Positions 1-6,841 of a stretch of 9,902 nt of DNA are shown piece after piece (position 1 is the first letter of the stretch; every line of letters begins with the position of its first letter). Origin of the DNA: an uncultured Chromatiales bacterium (GTDB taxonomy: Bacteria > Pseudomonadota > Gammaproteobacteria > Steroidobacterales > GCA-2729495); NCBI GenBank assembly GCA_913058165.1, contig CAJXQV010000029.1, positions 1-9,902 on the forward strand, in the 5' to 3' direction. Under the pieces are notes generated by a model. That model ran no database searches. It was given only the letters and a program-made list of their open reading frames with translations, and was not told where the DNA came from. The position numbers and the translations under genes are program-made.

Positions 1-46
1 AGATTGCCTCTTGTCTCGTGGGCTCCGAGATGTGTATAAGAGACAG
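1..46 (+). other. Nextera N711 index plus read-2 transposon adapter (synthetic)
   Basis: Bases 13-46 match the Illumina Nextera read-2 adapter with one mismatch (c at 26 where g is expected) and end in the 19-bp Tn5 mosaic end AGATGTGTATAAGAGACAG at 28-46. Bases 5-12 (TGCCTCTT) match the i7 index I remember as N711, and bases 1-4 (AGAT) fit the end of the P7 oligonucleotide. This is library-construction sequence left in the assembly, not genome. It means the contig was extended by untrimmed reads, so native sequence starts at about 47. Confidence 0.97.
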
Positions 47-296
47 GATAGAGCTCATCGAGATTCTTCGCGTAGTAACTCTCGCGGCCCAATAGGCTAT
101 TCTGGAGAGATTTGGAGGTAACCGACACAACTTCCAACGGCAGCGAACCAGCGGTTAAGGTTACCCCGTTGTTCTGCTCGTTATTAAGGTCGCTATCTTG
201 GGCGTGAGCGGCCGTTGATAATGTCAAAGCACACATCAGCAGTAAAACCCTGCTAAAGCTAGATAACTGCACTGCCCCTATCAAATCGCTCTCCAT
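47..296 (-). CDS. Exported protein of unknown function, N-terminal fragment
   Basis: An open frame reads leftward from an ATG at 294-296 to the contig edge without a stop, giving about 83 residues. The translation begins MESDLIGAVQLSSF and continues into a hydrophobic stretch (VLLLMCALTLS). A good signal peptidase I site follows (AHA then QD, about residue 32). The product is therefore probably periplasmic, outer-membrane or secreted; the mature part begins QDSDLNNEQNNGV and I recognise no domain in it. In-frame ATGs also lie upstream at 315-317 (MRLKAF...) and 321-323. I prefer 296 because TAAGG sits about 8 nt before it, but the upstream starts would give a more basic signal-peptide n-region. 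The gene diverges from the SUF operon. The C-terminal part is missing because the contig ends, not necessarily because the gene is broken. It has no assigned function. Confidence 0.6.
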
Positions 297-337
297 GCAA
301 AATGCCTTAAGCCGCATGCCCATGCTGCTTCGCGGCG

Positions 338-366
338 ATTGTAACAAAAGAAAACCACCGCAAAAC
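338..366 (-). promoter_or_regulatory. Possible promoter of the divergent exported-protein gene
   Basis: On the minus strand a good -10 hexamer TACAAT lies at 343-338. A weak -35 candidate (GTTTTG, 366-361) sits 17 nt upstream. Initiation near 331 would give a leader of about 35 nt for the ATG at 296, room for its TAAGG ribosome-binding sequence, but only a very short leader for the ATG at 317. The -35 match is poor, so this is tentative. Confidence 0.3.
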
Positions 367-399
367 CTTAAATAACTCGCCAATGCTTGCGTTGACTGC

Positions 400-424
400 A
401 TATTGGACTAAAATGGTCCTATAT
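400..424 (+). promoter_or_regulatory. IscR/Rrf2-type operator (type-1-like dyad) upstream of the suf operon
   Basis: A 25-bp imperfect palindrome has outer arms ATATTGGAC (400-408) and GTCCTATAT (416-424). By hand, 18 of 25 positions are self-complementary, and about 19 of 25 fit the remembered E. coli IscR type-1 consensus (ATASYYGACT, then RWWWY, then AGTCRRSTAT). It lies 67 bp before the regulator's ATG, where an autoregulatory site is expected for Rrf2-family Fe-S sensors. A -35-like TTGACT lies just upstream at 392-397 and an AT-rich TATATT at 420-425, but their 22-nt spacing is too wide for an ordinary sigma-70 promoter. The exact promoter elements therefore remain unresolved. Binding by the adjacent regulator is inferred. 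Confidence 0.75.
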
Positions 425-491
425 TGAATGCAGCGCGGTTGGCTCCGACCCAATACAGCGTTGCAATACAGTCACTGAGAACTATAACAAA

Positions 492-992
492 ATGTTAAGA
501 ATCAGCAAATTAACAGACTATGGCACGGTCATACTGGTGCATCTCACCAGGCAGGCGCGACTCTGCCCTGCCAGTGACGTTGCGGCCGATACCGGCATTG
601 CACTGCCGACAGTGCAAAAGCTGTTAAAAACCTTGAGCAAATCGGGGCTCATCGAATCGGTTCGCGGCGCAGAAGGTGGCTACCGCCTTACGAAGGCGCC
701 GCGCGATATATCAGCAGCGGATATTCTCGACGCTCTCGAAGGGCCACTGGCTATCACCGAATGCAGTGGCGATGACAGCTCCTGCGAACACGAGTCCAAC
801 TGCTCTGCCGGTGGAGCATGGCAACAAATCAATACGGCAATTCGCAAAGCGCTGCTCGATGTATCGCTGGCTGAAATGCACAACCCGAGCAAAGAATTTC
901 CTTTGGTCTACACGGTGCTCGGTGAAACCGGGGCACAGCGGCAGAGCGACTTTTCAGAGCCAACGCGCGGAACGTCTAAAGGCAACCCATGA
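492..992 (+). CDS. Rrf2/IscR-family Fe-S-sensing regulator of the SUF operon
   Basis: A 166-residue Rrf2-family transcription factor that most resembles the SUF-system regulators found at the head of gammaproteobacterial suf operons. The N-terminal winged helix-turn-helix covers about residues 1-70, with the family's RGAEGGYRL wing at 59-66. An iron-sulfur-ligand-type cysteine cluster follows: Cys91, Cys98 and Cys104, in the segment ECSGDDSSCEHESNC. E. coli IscR has Cys92, Cys98, Cys104 and His107; here the position three after the last Cys is Gly, so the fourth ligand must differ. The role is inferred to be sensing cluster sufficiency and repressing (in apo form perhaps activating) the operon through the dyad at 400-424. 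The ATG at 492 has no strong Shine-Dalgarno. The tail after about residue 145 is hydrophilic and poorly conserved. I leave the symbol blank because sufR and iscR both denote other defined proteins. Confidence 0.92.
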   Translation: MLRISKLTDYGTVILVHLTRQARLCPASDVAADTGIALPTVQKLLKTLSKSGLIESVRGAEGGYRLTKAPRDISAADILDALEGPLAITECSGDDSSCEHESNCSAGGAWQQINTAIRKALLDVSLAEMHNPSKEFPLVYTVLGETGAQRQSDFSEPTRGTSKGNP

Positions 993-1027
993 ATAACACG
1001 CATACCACTAGTGGCAAAAGATTATGA
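989..1027 (+). CDS. 12-codon mini-ORF coupling the regulator to sufB
   Basis: The short frame reads [12 protein letters not shown]. Its ATG (989-991) overlaps the regulator's TGA (990-992), and its own TGA (1025-1027) overlaps the sufB ATG (1024-1026); both junctions are ATGA. A good Shine-Dalgarno-like AAAGG lies at 978-982, 6 nt before its ATG, whereas sufB itself has only a weak purine run (AAAAG). Ribosomes could therefore be handed from the regulator to sufB through this frame. Translation is inferred and the peptide itself may have no function. It could also be chance, since a 12-codon frame is short. Confidence 0.4.
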   Translation: MNNTHTTSGKRL

Positions 1028-2472
1028 GCACAAACGAAACAGACATCGAAGAACTGGTTGCGAAGAAATACAAGCACGGTTTCATCACTGACATTGAGTC
1101 AGAAACCTTTGAGCCTGGTTTGGATGAAGATGTAATTCGCCGCCTATCTAAACTTAAAGGCGAGCCACAGTTCATGCTCGACTGGCGCCTTAAGTCATTT
1201 GCTATCTGGCAAAAAATGCGCCAGCCCAACTGGGCGAAACTGAATATTGAGCCTATCGATTATCAGTCCATCTCTTACTACTCGGCACCGAAGTCACCGG
1301 ATGATGCCCCCAAGAGCCTTGATGAAGTTGATCCAAAGCTTTTGGAAACTTACGAAAAACTCGGTATTCCGCTGCACGAGCGAGCCAAACTGGCCGGGGT
1401 TGCCGTCGATGCTGTGTTCGATAGTGTCTCGGTAGCCACCACCTTCAAAGGCAAGCTAAATGATGCAGGCGTAATCTTCTGTTCATTCTCAGATGCCGTA
1501 AAAGAACACCCAGAACTCATTGAAAAATATCTTGGTACCGTAGTGCCTCCACGCGACAACTATTTTGCCGCACTTAACTCTGCAGTATTCAGTGATGGTT
1601 CATTTGTATACATACCAAAAGGCGTGCGTTGCCCGATGGAGCTGTCCACCTACTTCCGTATTAATGCCGCAAACACCGGACAGTTTGAACGTACACTTAT
1701 TATTGCTGCTGAAGGCAGCCATGTGAGCTACTTAGAAGGTTGTACCGCACCGCAACGCGATGAAAACCAATTGCATGCCGCAGTGGTAGAACTCATTACC
1801 GAGCAGGATGCCGTAATCAAATACTCCACCGTGCAAAACTGGTACCCCGGTGATGAGGAAGGCAAAGGCGGCATCTACAATTTTGTTACCAAGCGTGGCG
1901 ACTGCCGCGGTGCCCGCTCCAAAATCTCATGGACTCAGGTAGAAGCCGGCTCGGCGGTTACCTGGAAATACCCAAGCTGTGTACTTCGCGGCGAAGGTTC
2001 AGTCGGCGAGTTCTACTCAGTTGCTGTAACCAACAACTACCAGCAGGCTGATACCGGCACCAAAATGATCCACATCGGGGCCAACACCCGCAGCACCATT
2101 ATCGCCAAAGGCATTTCGGCAGGTAAGGCGCAAAACGCGTATCGCGGGTTGGTAAAAATATTCCCCACCGCAAAAAATGCTCGCAACTACACACAGTGCG
2201 ATTCACTGCTTATGGGCGATCAATGCGGTGCTCACACCTTCCCGTACATGGAAGTGAAAGAGCCTTCTGCCATTGTTGAGCACGAGGCAACCACGTCGAA
2301 AATAGCCGAAGATCAGTTGTTTTATTGTCGGCAACGCGGTTTATCGGAAGAGGATGCCGTCAACATGATTGTGAATGGTTTCTGTAAAGATGTGTTCCGT
2401 GAATTACCAATGGAGTTTGCGGTCGAAGCGCAGGCACTTATGAATGTCAGTCTTGAAGGCGCAGTGGGCTAA
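1024..2472 (+). CDS. sufB: SufB, Fe-S cluster scaffold subunit of SufBC2D
   Basis: A 482-residue SufB, close in length to the E. coli protein (495). SufB is the scaffold subunit on which nascent clusters form in the cytoplasmic SufBC2D complex. The N-terminal helical region (about 1-130) carries the SufB pattern [10 protein letters not shown] (47-56) and YYSAP (85-89). A beta-helix core follows, then a highly conserved C-terminal part with [12 protein letters not shown] at 451-462. Cys392 (TQCDS) aligns with E. coli Cys405, the cluster-building cysteine, and Glu421 (HEATTSK) with E. coli Glu434. Cys240 (LEGC) aligns with E. coli Cys254, implicated in sulfur transfer to the assembly site. These alignments are from memory of the E. 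coli protein. The start matches the usual SufB N-terminus but has little ribosome-binding sequence of its own. The gene lies between the regulator and sufC and is intact. Confidence 0.98.
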   Translation: MSTNETDIEELVAKKYKHGFITDIESETFEPGLDEDVIRRLSKLKGEPQFMLDWRLKSFAIWQKMRQPNWAKLNIEPIDYQSISYYSAPKSPDDAPKSLDEVDPKLLETYEKLGIPLHERAKLAGVAVDAVFDSVSVATTFKGKLNDAGVIFCSFSDAVKEHPELIEKYLGTVVPPRDNYFAALNSAVFSDGSFVYIPKGVRCPMELSTYFRINAANTGQFERTLIIAAEGSHVSYLEGCTAPQRDENQLHAAVVELITEQDAVIKYSTVQNWYPGDEEGKGGIYNFVTKRGDCRGARSKISWTQVEAGSAVTWKYPSCVLRGEGSVGEFYSVAVTNNYQQADTGTKMIHIGANTRSTIIAKGISAGKAQNAYRGLVKIFPTAKNARNYTQCDSLLMGDQCGAHTFPYMEVKEPSAIVEHEATTSKIAEDQLFYCRQRGLSEEDAVNMIVNGFCKDVFRELPMEFAVEAQALMNVSLEGAVG

Positions 2473-2501
2473 ACACTGCATCAGAATATTTGGAAAAAAC
2501 C

Positions 2502-3257
2502 ATGCTATTAGAAGTTAAAGACCTGCACGCCAGCATCGGCGGCAAAGAAATCCTTAAGGGCCTGAGCCTCACAATTAAGGCCGGCGAAGTGCATGCCATC
2601 ATGGGCCCCAACGGGTCTGGAAAAAGCACTCTGGCTCAGGTATTGGCCGGACGCGAAGGCTATGAGATCACTGCAGGCAGTGTTAGCTATAACGGTGTCG
2701 ACCTGCTCGACCTAGAACCCGAAAAACGCGCTCAGGCCGGCCTCTTTTTGGGCTTCCAGTATCCGGTCGAAATCCCCGGTGTAAACAACGTCTACCTGCT
2801 GAAGGCAGCATTAAATGCCCGCCAGAAAGCCGCAGGCCAACCCGAGATAGATGCCGTTTCATTCATGCGCCTGGTAAAAGAAAAAGCCGCGCTGATGGAA
2901 ATGGATCAAAGCTTCCTGAGTCGCAGCGTAAATGAAGGCTTCTCCGGTGGTGAAAAAAAGCGCAATGAGATATTCCAGATGGCTGTTCTCGAGCCTACGC
3001 TGGCGATTCTCGATGAAACCGACTCAGGTCTCGATATCGATGCACTTAAAGTTGTGGCCAATGGCGTCAACCTGCAGCGTCGCGATGACCGCAGCGTCTT
3101 GCTGATTACTCACTATCAGCGTCTGCTGGACTACATCGAACCCGATTACGTGCATGTCTTGGCCAACGGGAAAATAATCCACAGCGGCGACAAAAGCCTG
3201 GCACTGCAACTCGAAGCCGAAGGCTACGATGCACTCATGGCGAAAGCTGCAGGCTAA
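2502..3257 (+). CDS. sufC: SufC, ABC-type ATPase of the SufBC2D complex
   Basis: A 251-residue soluble ABC ATPase that powers conformational change in the SufBCD scaffold. Walker A is GPNGSGKST (35-43), the Q-loop glutamine is Gln86 in GFQYP, the signature is FSGGEKKR (147-154), Walker B with catalytic Glu is ILDET (169-173, Glu172), and the switch His is His204 in ITHYQR. The Q-loop context FLGFQYPVEIPGV and the ETDSGLDIDAL segment are SufC-specific and separate it from transporter ATPases. I chose the ATG at 2502 (MLLEVKDLHAS) because it gives the standard SufC N-terminus with GGA about 7 nt upstream; a TTG at 2490 would add four atypical residues. It begins 29 nt after sufB and is surely co-transcribed. 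Confidence 0.98.
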   Translation: MLLEVKDLHASIGGKEILKGLSLTIKAGEVHAIMGPNGSGKSTLAQVLAGREGYEITAGSVSYNGVDLLDLEPEKRAQAGLFLGFQYPVEIPGVNNVYLLKAALNARQKAAGQPEIDAVSFMRLVKEKAALMEMDQSFLSRSVNEGFSGGEKKRNEIFQMAVLEPTLAILDETDSGLDIDALKVVANGVNLQRRDDRSVLLITHYQRLLDYIEPDYVHVLANGKIIHSGDKSLALQLEAEGYDALMAKAAG

Positions 3258-3281
3258 TCGGCGCAACGGATAAGACAAACA

Positions 3282-4574
3282 ATGAACCTAGACCCAAACA
3301 ATTATCGCGCTGCGCTGGCGAACACACTCAAACAGGATGCTGATGCCGGTCATCCAGAATGGCTATTGCCAATCCGTAACGAAGCATTGGAAAAGTTTCT
3401 GAAGCAGGGCTTTCCGCACAACAAACTCGAGAACTGGCGCTACACCAACCTGGCACCTATGTCTGAGCGCAGTAATGCGTCAGTGGCTCAGCCAGCCGCT
3501 GTCGGTGACGTCATCGTGCCCGTGACTGACAGCGATAGTCTAACGCTGGTGTTTGTTAATGGCATGTTCTCATCACAAAAGAGCAGCAGCACAAGCGTCC
3601 CAGCCAAGGGTATCGTCAGCAACATGGCCGCCCAACTTGATACCGATGGAGCTGAGGATTGGCTGCGCAATTCCGGCGACAGCGATCTTGCCCAGCTCAA
3701 CCTGGCCATGACCAATGACGGTGCCGTCGTGCAGATTCCCGACAACATCGAACTCGCACAAACCATACATATAATCTTTACCAATACTGCAGAAGCAAAT
3801 GTGTTTCCGCGGGTCATCATTCGACTGGGCCGCAATGCAAAAGCCACCGTAATCGAGCACCACATCAGCAATGCTGCCTGTGTAAGCACCGCGGTCACCA
3901 ATATTAGCTGTGGCGAAGGTTCGCGCCTGAATTACCAGAAACTTCAGGAGGAACACGCCCGCAGTTTCCACGTTGCAGCGCAGACCATTAAGCTTGCTAA
4001 AGACTCGCATTGCGACATAGTCAATATCGATCTTGGTGCGGCAATTGCCCGCAATGATTTACGGATATTGCTGCAAGGTTCGGGGGCCGAGGTCGGAGTT
4101 AACGGCTTGTTTTTAGTTGATGGCGAACGCCATGCCGATAACCATCTGCATCTTGAACATCAAGCAGCGCACACCCGCAGCCGGGCGCATTATGCAGGGG
4201 TCATGGCCAATAAAGGTCGCGGCGTCTTTAACGGCATGATTCATGTACTTCAAGCTGCACAGAAAACTGATGCCGCGCTGAATAACAAGAACCTACTGCT
4301 TACCCAAGGCGCCGAAATCGACACCAAACCTGAGCTGGAGATTTATGCTGACGATGTAAAGTGTGCCCATGGCTCAACCACCGGGCAGCTCGATGCGGCA
4401 TCGCTGTTTTACCTGCGCACTCGTGGCGTCCCCCAACAGGTGGCCCGCAACATGCTGGTGCAAGCTTTCGCGGTTGAAGTGGTACAGCAGTTAGCTAACG
4501 AAAGCCTGCGCGAGTACATACAGAACTCGGTAGAACAGCGGCTGAATGAATTAGTCGCGGTTATCGAGACTTAA
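3282..4574 (+). CDS. sufD: SufD, scaffold partner of SufB
   Basis: A 430-residue SufD, a SufB paralogue that forms the SufB-SufD heterodimer and binds one SufC. The N-terminal region has the SufD pattern FPHNKLENWRYTNL (44-57), the middle is a repetitive beta-helix, and the C-terminal domain contains the conserved block YADDVKCAHGSTTGQLD. His363 in CAHGS aligns with E. coli SufD His360, proposed to act at the SufB-SufD interface during cluster assembly. The C-terminal RTRGVPQQVARNMLVQAF stretch is typical. The middle third (about residues 60-150) is poorly conserved, which is normal for SufD. It starts 24 nt after sufC with only a weak ribosome-binding sequence and ends 4 nt before sufS. Confidence 0.97.
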   Translation: MNLDPNNYRAALANTLKQDADAGHPEWLLPIRNEALEKFLKQGFPHNKLENWRYTNLAPMSERSNASVAQPAAVGDVIVPVTDSDSLTLVFVNGMFSSQKSSSTSVPAKGIVSNMAAQLDTDGAEDWLRNSGDSDLAQLNLAMTNDGAVVQIPDNIELAQTIHIIFTNTAEANVFPRVIIRLGRNAKATVIEHHISNAACVSTAVTNISCGEGSRLNYQKLQEEHARSFHVAAQTIKLAKDSHCDIVNIDLGAAIARNDLRILLQGSGAEVGVNGLFLVDGERHADNHLHLEHQAAHTRSRAHYAGVMANKGRGVFNGMIHVLQAAQKTDAALNNKNLLLTQGAEIDTKPELEIYADDVKCAHGSTTGQLDAASLFYLRTRGVPQQVARNMLVQAFAVEVVQQLANESLREYIQNSVEQRLNELVAVIET

Positions 4575-4578
4575 TGCA

Positions 4579-5805
4579 ATGAACAGCCTACCCTTCAACA
4601 TCGATAGCATTCGTGCTGAGTTCCCGATACTGCATCAGCAGGTCAACGGTCACCGTTTAGCGTTTCTCGACAATGCAGCGTCATCGCAACGTCCCGATGC
4701 CGTAATTGATGCCGTTAGCCACTATTACCGTAATGATCACGCCAACGTCCATCGCGGTGTGCATCATCTGAGCCATCGCGCCACCGATGCCTATGAAGGG
4801 GCACGTGAGAAAATCCGCGCTTTCATTAATGCCCGCTCGATTCGGGAAATTGTCTTTACCAGCGGCACCACTGAATCCATTAACCTTCTGGCCAACAGCC
4901 TCGGGCAGACTATGCAAGCCGGCGATGAAGTTATTGTCAGCCGGATGGAGCATCACTCCAATATTGTTCCCTGGAAACTATTAGCCGAGCGAATGGGTAT
5001 TGTCATTAAGGTGGCGCCGATCAATGAGCAAGGCGAACTTGTTCTCGATGAACTGGCGAAGCTGTTCTCAGCAAAAACCAAGCTGCTGGCGATTGCGCAT
5101 GTATCAAATGCATTGGGCACCATTAATCCGGTTGCCGATATCGTGGCGCTCGCCAAACAACACGACGTACCCGTGCTACTTGATGGCGCACAAGCGGTTC
5201 CGCACAGCAAAGTGGACGTTCAGGCAATAGACTGCGATTTCTACGCTTTCTCGAGCCATAAAATGTGCGGCCCCACTGGCATCGGCGTGCTGTATGCGCG
5301 CGAGAGCCTGCTCGAAAATATGCCGTTATTTATGGGCGGTGGTGAAATGGTTATTTCGGTAAGCTTCGAGAAAACCATTTACAACGATCTGCCCTATCGG
5401 TTTGAAGCTGGCACACCCCCCATAGCACAGGCGATTGGTCTGGGCGCTGCTGTCGATTACCTCGAAGGCATTGGCATGGACAACATCGCCGCCTACGAAC
5501 ATCAGTTGCTGGAACTCGCAACCACTGCGCTTAGTGATATTGACGGTTTACGCATCATTGGTACCGCTGCAGAAAAAGCCGCCGTGATCTCATTTGTGTT
5601 TGATGATATTCATCCACACGATTTGGGTACGGTGCTCGATCATCAGGGCGTTGCTATTCGCACCGGTCATCACTGCGCGAACCCGGTTATGGATTTCTTC
5701 GGTGTGCCCGGCACGGCACGTGCCTCACTGGCATTTTATAACGATGCTGAAGATATTGAACAGCTGGTCAAAGCATTGCACGTTGCTGTGGGAATGTTCC
5801 GGTGA
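4579..5805 (+). CDS. sufS: SufS, group II cysteine desulfurase
   Basis: A 408-residue PLP enzyme that converts cysteine to alanine and holds the released sulfur as an enzyme persulfide. The PLP-binding lysine is Lys228 in SSHKMCGPTG (E. coli Lys226) and the persulfide cysteine is Cys366 in RTGHHCANPVM (E. coli Cys364). Other family marks are LDNAASSQRP (30-39), SGTTESINL (95-103), and the PLP-contacting ASP/His region LLDGAQAVPHS (200-210). His347 (in HPHDLGTVLD, 19 residues before Cys366) corresponds to B. subtilis SufS His342, the residue that captures zinc from SufU. E. coli SufS, which uses SufE, has Tyr there. This fits the sufU gene that overlaps its stop codon by 4 nt. The start lies 4 nt after sufD with a poor Shine-Dalgarno, implying translational coupling. 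Confidence 0.98.
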   Translation: MNSLPFNIDSIRAEFPILHQQVNGHRLAFLDNAASSQRPDAVIDAVSHYYRNDHANVHRGVHHLSHRATDAYEGAREKIRAFINARSIREIVFTSGTTESINLLANSLGQTMQAGDEVIVSRMEHHSNIVPWKLLAERMGIVIKVAPINEQGELVLDELAKLFSAKTKLLAIAHVSNALGTINPVADIVALAKQHDVPVLLDGAQAVPHSKVDVQAIDCDFYAFSSHKMCGPTGIGVLYARESLLENMPLFMGGGEMVISVSFEKTIYNDLPYRFEAGTPPIAQAIGLGAAVDYLEGIGMDNIAAYEHQLLELATTALSDIDGLRIIGTAAEKAAVISFVFDDIHPHDLGTVLDHQGVAIRTGHHCANPVMDFFGVPGTARASLAFYNDAEDIEQLVKALHVAVGMFR

Positions 5806-6257
5806 ATGAGGAGCTGATGCAGGTCTATCAGAAGACTGTGCTAGAACACAGTCGCAAACCGCATCATTTTGGCCCACTGGCAACTGCGACCCACAGCGCC
5901 GAGGGCTTTAACCCTTTATGTGGGGACAAAGTGACGGTGTATTTAAACATGAGCAGCAATGGCACAATTAGCGAGGCCAGCCATGAAACCAGTGGCTGCG
6001 CAATTTGCATGTCATCGGCATCGATGATGGCGGATGCGATTCAAGTATTAAACTTTGAGACCGCGAAAGCACTATGCTCACAGGTTAATACTATGCTCAC
6101 CAGCGATAGCACCGGCAATCCGCCGGGCATGCCGCTGCAATCATTGGAAGGCGTACGGGCTTATCCGTCACGCGTAAAATGCGCCACCTTGCCCTGGCAG
6201 ACTTTGCTGACGGCAATGATGGGTGAAACCCTAACGACAACTGAACAAGAAGCGTAG
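5802..6257 (+). CDS. sufU: SufU, zinc-dependent sulfur-transfer partner of SufS
   Basis: A 151-residue SufU of the IscU/NifU-N fold. It accepts persulfide sulfur from SufS for delivery to SufBCD. Likely zinc ligands are Cys40 and Asp42 (NPLCGDK), Cys66 (SGCAIC) and Cys127 (RVKCATLPW), matching B. subtilis Cys41, Asp43, Cys66 and Cys128. The 61-residue gap between the second and third ligand cysteines includes the roughly 20-residue insertion that separates SufU from the IscU scaffold. I accept the GTG at 5802, which overlaps the sufS stop as GTGA and gives a normal-length N-terminus (MNEELMQVYQKTVLEH); an ATG at 5817 would remove five residues. Cys69 is an additional cysteine close to the site. 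The short C-terminal tail (TTTEQEA) is variable. Confidence 0.95.
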   Translation: MNEELMQVYQKTVLEHSRKPHHFGPLATATHSAEGFNPLCGDKVTVYLNMSSNGTISEASHETSGCAICMSSASMMADAIQVLNFETAKALCSQVNTMLTSDSTGNPPGMPLQSLEGVRAYPSRVKCATLPWQTLLTAMMGETLTTTEQEA

Positions 6258-6263
6258 AACATC

Positions 6264-6815
6264 ATGATGGGTCAAGACAGCACACCGATCGTACTGCGGC
6301 GTAACTGCAAGGCTGTAGTTATTCCTGCCGGTTTTGAAATAGAACTGAATAAGAATGAACTGGTGTATATCACGCAGGCCATGGGCGGTAGCTTCACCGT
6401 TTACTTTGAAGGAAGTTTGTTTCGCATTGCCGGCAAAGATGCCGATGCTCTGGGCTTAGAGCCCGAGCCCGCGCCGAAACTTCCGGAGAATGCCACCAAA
6501 GAAGACTTCGAAAAGTTAATCTGGGATCAAATTCGTACCTGCTATGACCCTGAGATTCCTATTAACGTCGTCGACCTCGGTTTGATCTATGGCATTGAAG
6601 TGGACGACACCGACCCACAAGCACTTAAACTCACTGTGCATATGACACTTACCGCTGCCGGCTGCGGTATGGGCGAAGTGCTGGTGGAGGATGTCCACGA
6701 CAAAGTGAGCATCATTCCCACAGTGGCAGATGTACAAGTCGATCTGATATTCGATCCGCCGTGGAGCCAGGAGATGATGAGCGAAGCGGCCAAACTCGAA
6801 GCGGGCCTGCTCTAA
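6264..6815 (+). CDS. sufT: SufT, MIP18/DUF59-family Fe-S maturation factor
   Basis: A 183-residue SufT-type protein. The N-terminal half (about 1-75) is the SufT-specific extension, including VVIPAGFEIELNKNELVYITQAMGGS-like sequence at 18-43. The C-terminal half (about 80-165) is the MIP18/PaaD-like DUF59 domain with the hallmark DPEIPINVVDLGLIY (95-109) and a conserved cysteine, Cys134, in AAGCGMG. In Staphylococcus aureus SufT supports Fe-S protein maturation under high demand; related DUF59 proteins assist cluster targeting. The same accessory role is inferred here from its place after sufU (6 nt away). Two adjacent ATGs (6264 and 6267) are possible starts. It is complete, and the last gene of recognised SUF function in the window. 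Confidence 0.94.
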   Translation: MMGQDSTPIVLRRNCKAVVIPAGFEIELNKNELVYITQAMGGSFTVYFEGSLFRIAGKDADALGLEPEPAPKLPENATKEDFEKLIWDQIRTCYDPEIPINVVDLGLIYGIEVDDTDPQALKLTVHMTLTAAGCGMGEVLVEDVHDKVSIIPTVADVQVDLIFDPPWSQEMMSEAAKLEAGLL

Positions 6816-6841
6816 ACCCTAACGGAAGCAATATCGCCGCA

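Noticed and set aside
461..488. TTGCAA and TATAAC, 16 nt apart, as the regulator's promoter
   Set aside because: The hexamers are acceptable, but the transcript would begin at or after the ATG at 492 and be leaderless, and the operator lies well upstream. I could not choose this over a promoter near 392-425.
1005..1014. Perfect 10-bp palindrome CCACTAGTGG just before sufB
   Set aside because: It is too short for a stable hairpin (3-bp stem with a 4-nt loop) and common by chance; no second copy was noticed in the window.
2490..2501. TTG start adding MEKT to SufC
   Set aside because: SufC proteins normally begin at the MLLEVKDLH equivalent; the ATG at 2502 has a GGA upstream at suitable spacing.
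3488..4010. Two antisense open frames of 137 and 145 codons on the minus strand within sufD
   Set aside because: They lie wholly opposite a clear sufD, overlap each other, show no family motif, and look like by-products of sufD codon use.
6761..6841. Longer N-terminus for the SixA-like protein
   Set aside because: It overlaps the conserved end of sufT by more than 50 nt and would push the RH motif to about residue 37, unlike the family.
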